Shown: positions 61,121-64,000 of the stretch, piece by piece
How the letters are laid out: each line of letters begins with the position of its first letter
Position numbering within the stretch: the stretch's first letter is position 1
Assembly (NCBI GenBank): GCA_903813345.2
Contig: CAIIXF020000010.1
Coordinates: 32,392,425 to 32,456,424, forward strand
Direction: 5' to 3'
DNA length: 64,000 nucleotides
Source: Owenia fusiformis
Lineage: Eukaryota > Annelida > Polychaeta > Sabellida > Oweniidae
The notes under the pieces: generated by a model
Told to the model about the DNA's origin: nothing
Databases searched by the model: none
The model's input: the letters and a program-made list of their open reading frames with translations, nothing else
Translations under genes and position numbers: made by a program

Positions 61121-61470
61121 CTGAAAAAGAGCGTCAGGGATGTAAATTTCTGCCTATAAATGTAGGATCAATGCCACCCGATCAGCCCCACAGTACCGGA
61201 AATATCCAACAGGTTTAAATTGAATACACCTGGCGCCACGAATGTATATGACTTGGTGTATATGAAAGTATATGACTTGAGAGAACGATCAGTTACAAAA
61301 CGTTAAAACCACTCCTGTACATCTAAGAAATTACAAAACAGTATCAAATCACCCGATTTCTATACACTTTATAATTGCTGATGTGTGCAATATACAAATC
61401 ATCATAGTTACTGTCAATTACCTCATTTAAATAATTATTATTTGTATAAATACTATAGTATTAAACTCAC

Positions 61471-61680
61471 TGGCCTGGTCCGTTCTTCCAAACAGTCGGT
61501 ACCAGAAATCCATACAGAAGAGAGTAGGCTCCTGACCATCCCAGTTTACTTGAGTAAGCATGCGTGCTATGTCATACTTATCGGAATGGTCTTTCCTTCT
61601 GTACCACATGTAGAAGCCACTTTCTATACCATAGGTATGGTCAGTATCAGTGCCCGTTTTATCCCATTTTTCAGTTTCAC
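61471..61680 (-). CDS. Exon 2: MAM domain 1, middle
   Basis: Begins ETEKWDKTGTDTDHTYG, matching the MAM D-T-T-G-DHT region, then YGIESGFYMWYRRK and a Cys before FWYRLFG. The acceptor is AAATTTAAG, a weak pyrimidine tract, and the donor is GTGAGT. Both introns are phase 1. Confidence 0.83.
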
Positions 61681-63718
61681 CTTAAATTTTATGAATGAAT
61701 TATTTAACCAATAATAATGTTTCCAATAATATACAAACGATATGTCCCTTAATCGTTTGGGACACGATTTAATGGTTTCTGAATAATGAGGAAGATTATT
61801 TGAAACACTGTTACTCAGTATGGAAGGCCATTATACTTATTTGTTTATGACACATAAACAAAAACGAAAACAATCCCTTTCTGGGTACACATTTATAAGG
61901 AATTGGAAATTTATAAAATTGTCGTCAGGTTTATAGCGATTTGTGAGATAGCAATACATATTTGGAACACACTTATAAGGGATAAAAAATTGTTGTCGTT
62001 TTTTTAGAGAAACACTACCACCATCTATGGGTCATTGGCAGAGCCAGGGTTATGGCAATCACCTGGTCCCGGTGTGAAAGAAATTATGGTCCCCCAGGGA
62101 TTATGGTCCCCCCTTTTAAAGGCCCTTATTGGCCCTGATTGTGTATATGATAATAAGGGAAAGAGCACAAAGAGGTCACCATATAAATCAATGGAGAGTA
62201 GGACCGTAAACTAATAGGACCTCCTACCCTTTTACACCGGTTCGATTCCCGGTTTCGACAATTTTTTGTTGTGTAAGTCAGGGTAGTTCTGAGTTTAATA
62301 CGGTTATTTTAGAAGATTGTGGAGTGTACAAAGTATTATTCGTGTGATACAATAGGGTAATTGCAATCGCTTGGTCCTGGTTCGATTCCCGGTTCAGACA
62401 AAATCGTTTTTGTATGTAATCCATGGTAATATTGAGTGTTGTGCAATTATCATAATATACTGTTGCGTCTACACAGCAGTTTGTGTTTTGATGCACATAA
62501 AAACATAGGGGTTGTCCTAAGAGAATTTTCTGGTTCCGTCTCTGAGGGCAAAATATGTAAATTATGAAATATACCAATGAGTATTGCTCGCCAAAATATG
62601 CTGTTGACGCTTATCCCAATGATGCTGGTAGAAAACAAAAACAATTGCAATAAATATTTTAACAGTGATCTACTTCAAGAATGAACAATGCATATTAAAT
62701 AGAAATGATTTCTGTTTTTTCTAACACTTACAAAAGTTATTGGTTTATTATCCATTGTTATGTTGTGTTTCCATGGTGCATTGCAAAACGAGGGTAACAA
62801 ACGCACTAAACAACCCGTGACCGACTTAATGCCTTGTCATTCAACGTCTTCAATTTAATTCAGATTAATAGCCATTTCAAATTACATGAATTTGAACAAA
62901 TTAGGGCATGTGCTTATTGACATTTAAAAGGGTTACTCGTAATCCTTATACAAAAAAACAAGAGACGATCACATAACAACAACAGTAGACAGTTAAGGTT
63001 GTTTTCAGTGTAACACCAATATTATAAACAAGTTTATATTCTCTTTTTAACAAAAGAGTGGTATCGATATGGTGAACTTTTTGAACACGCGTTTCTCTTA
63101 TACCAGTCATCAAAACATTCTGAAAATTTTACACATCGTCAATTTAATGGTCATCTTTTGGATGATATCATTATAATTTGAAATATATTATATACTTTTC
63201 TCTATATTGTTTTAGAAAACACATCAGACACTTCTTTTGTTCTTGGTATCATATGTTCGGAATGAAATGAAACATCTATCAAAACCTCATTGGAACAAAA
63301 CGACACAAACACAACGTGTTTAGGTCTCTCAATATTGTAATTGTACTAAGGAAAGTTTGGTTGATTTAAAAAAAAAGTATCCTGTTAATGAAATAAAAGG
63401 ATTATCTTGATTTTTATCTATTTTGGTGGGTTTTGTTTTAAGTTTTTGCATATTTTTTTGTAACGGTTATAAAAATATATATCAATAATTTTTGCATTAA
63501 ATTGTTGCCAATCAGTCAATATTGCATAAAGGACCATGTTTTTTACAAAATGTTTTCATTGATTGGTTTAAGAGAAAAACATTGTTGAATTCAGTTCACC
63601 ATATCGATACCTATCCTTTCTTACAAGCATGCCAGCATTCGAAGTTATTCTTCAGTTAGATTGGTCAAATGCCGTGTCCCGATTGGATGATTCAAATAAA
63701 ATTGAAATGCATAATTAC
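61681..63718. other. Intron 1 of the window, mostly unassigned
   Basis: About 2 kb. Apart from the tRNA-like B boxes near 62240 and 62380 I see only AT-rich unique sequence. Confidence 0.5.
62215..62400 (+). mobile_element. Possible SINE fragments with two tRNA-like B boxes
   Basis: GGTTCGATTCCCGGTTTCGAC at about 62240 and GGTTCGATTCCCGGTTCAGA at about 62380. A boxes are not clear, so this is weak. Intron between exons 1 and 2. Confidence 0.4.
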
Positions 63719-63796
63719 CACTTTTCCTATGCCATTCTGTGACACCATTCTGCTCTGTGAGTCCACAGATATCTGACTCAAAGTCACATGTAAATT
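63719..63796 (-). CDS. Exon 1 of window: MAM domain 1, N-terminal part
   Basis: Reads FTCDFESDICGLTEQ then EWHRKSG, the typical MAM opening (Cys, FE, Cys). The acceptor is TTTCTTTCAG and the donor GTAATT. It is entered and left in phase 1. The preceding exons are outside the window. Confidence 0.85.
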
Positions 63797-64000
63797 CTGA
63801 AAGAAAACATTTTATAAGAAGTATCAAGCAGATATCTCTAATAACATGGTAATGTGTCGTACTTTTTTCATTTTAATATGCTATATGATGTTAATATTAT
63901 GTTAAACGTCCTTTTGGGAGGCTAAATCGTAGGGGGATATGAAAAAACGGACAAATTAAGATACACCCTTTATTTATTGTATTTCGTCTTTGATTTTAGA

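Larger units (their letters stand above)
9834..63796 (-). other. Gene model: giant mosaic type I membrane receptor, 44 exons, 5'-partial
   Basis: One transcript unit read on the minus strand. Each exon below has an AG acceptor and a GT donor, and all 43 joins keep frame (34 phase 1, 5 phase 2, 4 phase 0). Coding length in the window is 12,617 bases, about 4,204 residues plus a TGA stop. Domains run MAM x2, EGF, CCPs, LamG-like, SRCR, CTLD, kringle-like, EGF x2, PAN, fibrinogen-like, SRCR, PAN, CTLD, trefoil, two unassigned domains, 19 CCPs, stalk, TM, tail. All are secreted or ectodomain families, so a surface adhesion or pattern-recognition role is inferred; the ligand is unknown. The start codon and signal peptide lie beyond 64000. 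It could be annotated as two or more genes by automatic tools, but I saw no internal stop plus poly(A) context or start that favours a split. No known symbol recognised. Confidence 0.85.

Noticed and set aside
1-64000. Retroviral, LTR or Polinton-type elements
   Set aside because: I saw no paired LTRs and no capsid, integrase or polymerase motifs; all elements found fit DNA transposons, LINE or SINE.

Overview
The window looks like AT-rich nuclear DNA from a marine invertebrate animal. A deuterostome (echinoderm, hemichordate or cephalochordate) is my best guess, but only from domain content. The reasons are GT-AG introns, exons with extracellular animal domains, Tc1/mariner-type transposons, tRNA-derived SINEs and a LINE tail. 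I see no bacterial operon, CRISPR array or rRNA.

Layout. (1) About 289-6650 is a composite fold-back repeat: 11 direct copies of a ~347 bp unit, then 4 inverted copies, flanked on both sides by AAGCCGGCTT palindromes and interrupted by a ~490 bp insertion. (2) 6650-9833 is gene-poor, with a 5'-truncated LINE fragment (about 7870-8545) and a short GC-rich hairpin repeat. (3) From 9834 to the right edge there is one giant minus-strand gene. I could join 44 exons by GT-AG sites with consistent phase at all 43 junctions. They encode about 4,204 residues; the 5' end lies beyond base 64000.

The protein, N to C within the window: MAM, MAM, EGF, CCP, CCP (split over two exons), an unassigned domain (E12-E13), three CCPs, LamG-like jellyroll, CCP, SRCR, C-type lectin, kringle-like, a Cys-rich WSC-like segment (tentative), EGF, EGF, PAN/apple-like, fibrinogen-like domain of the neurexin-IV/CASPR type, SRCR, PAN/apple-like, C-type lectin, trefoil, two related ~200-residue domains I do not recognise, 19 CCPs in one 4.5 kb exon, a Thr/Ser-rich stalk, one transmembrane helix and a ~55-residue cytoplasmic tail. 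It is therefore a type I membrane adhesion or recognition receptor. Of the 43 introns, 34 are phase 1, including every domain boundary, which is the signature of exon shuffling.

The introns carry many repeats: three Tc1/mariner-type elements with TA target duplications, fold-back MITEs, SINEs, an interrupted (TTATG)n array, and several minisatellites. The most striking observation is that two minisatellites copy a real splice site of this gene about 13-18 times: an acceptor upstream of exon 12 and a donor downstream of exon 10. A third AT-rich array abuts the acceptor of exon 16. All exon calls come from reading the sequence by hand; no database search was possible.
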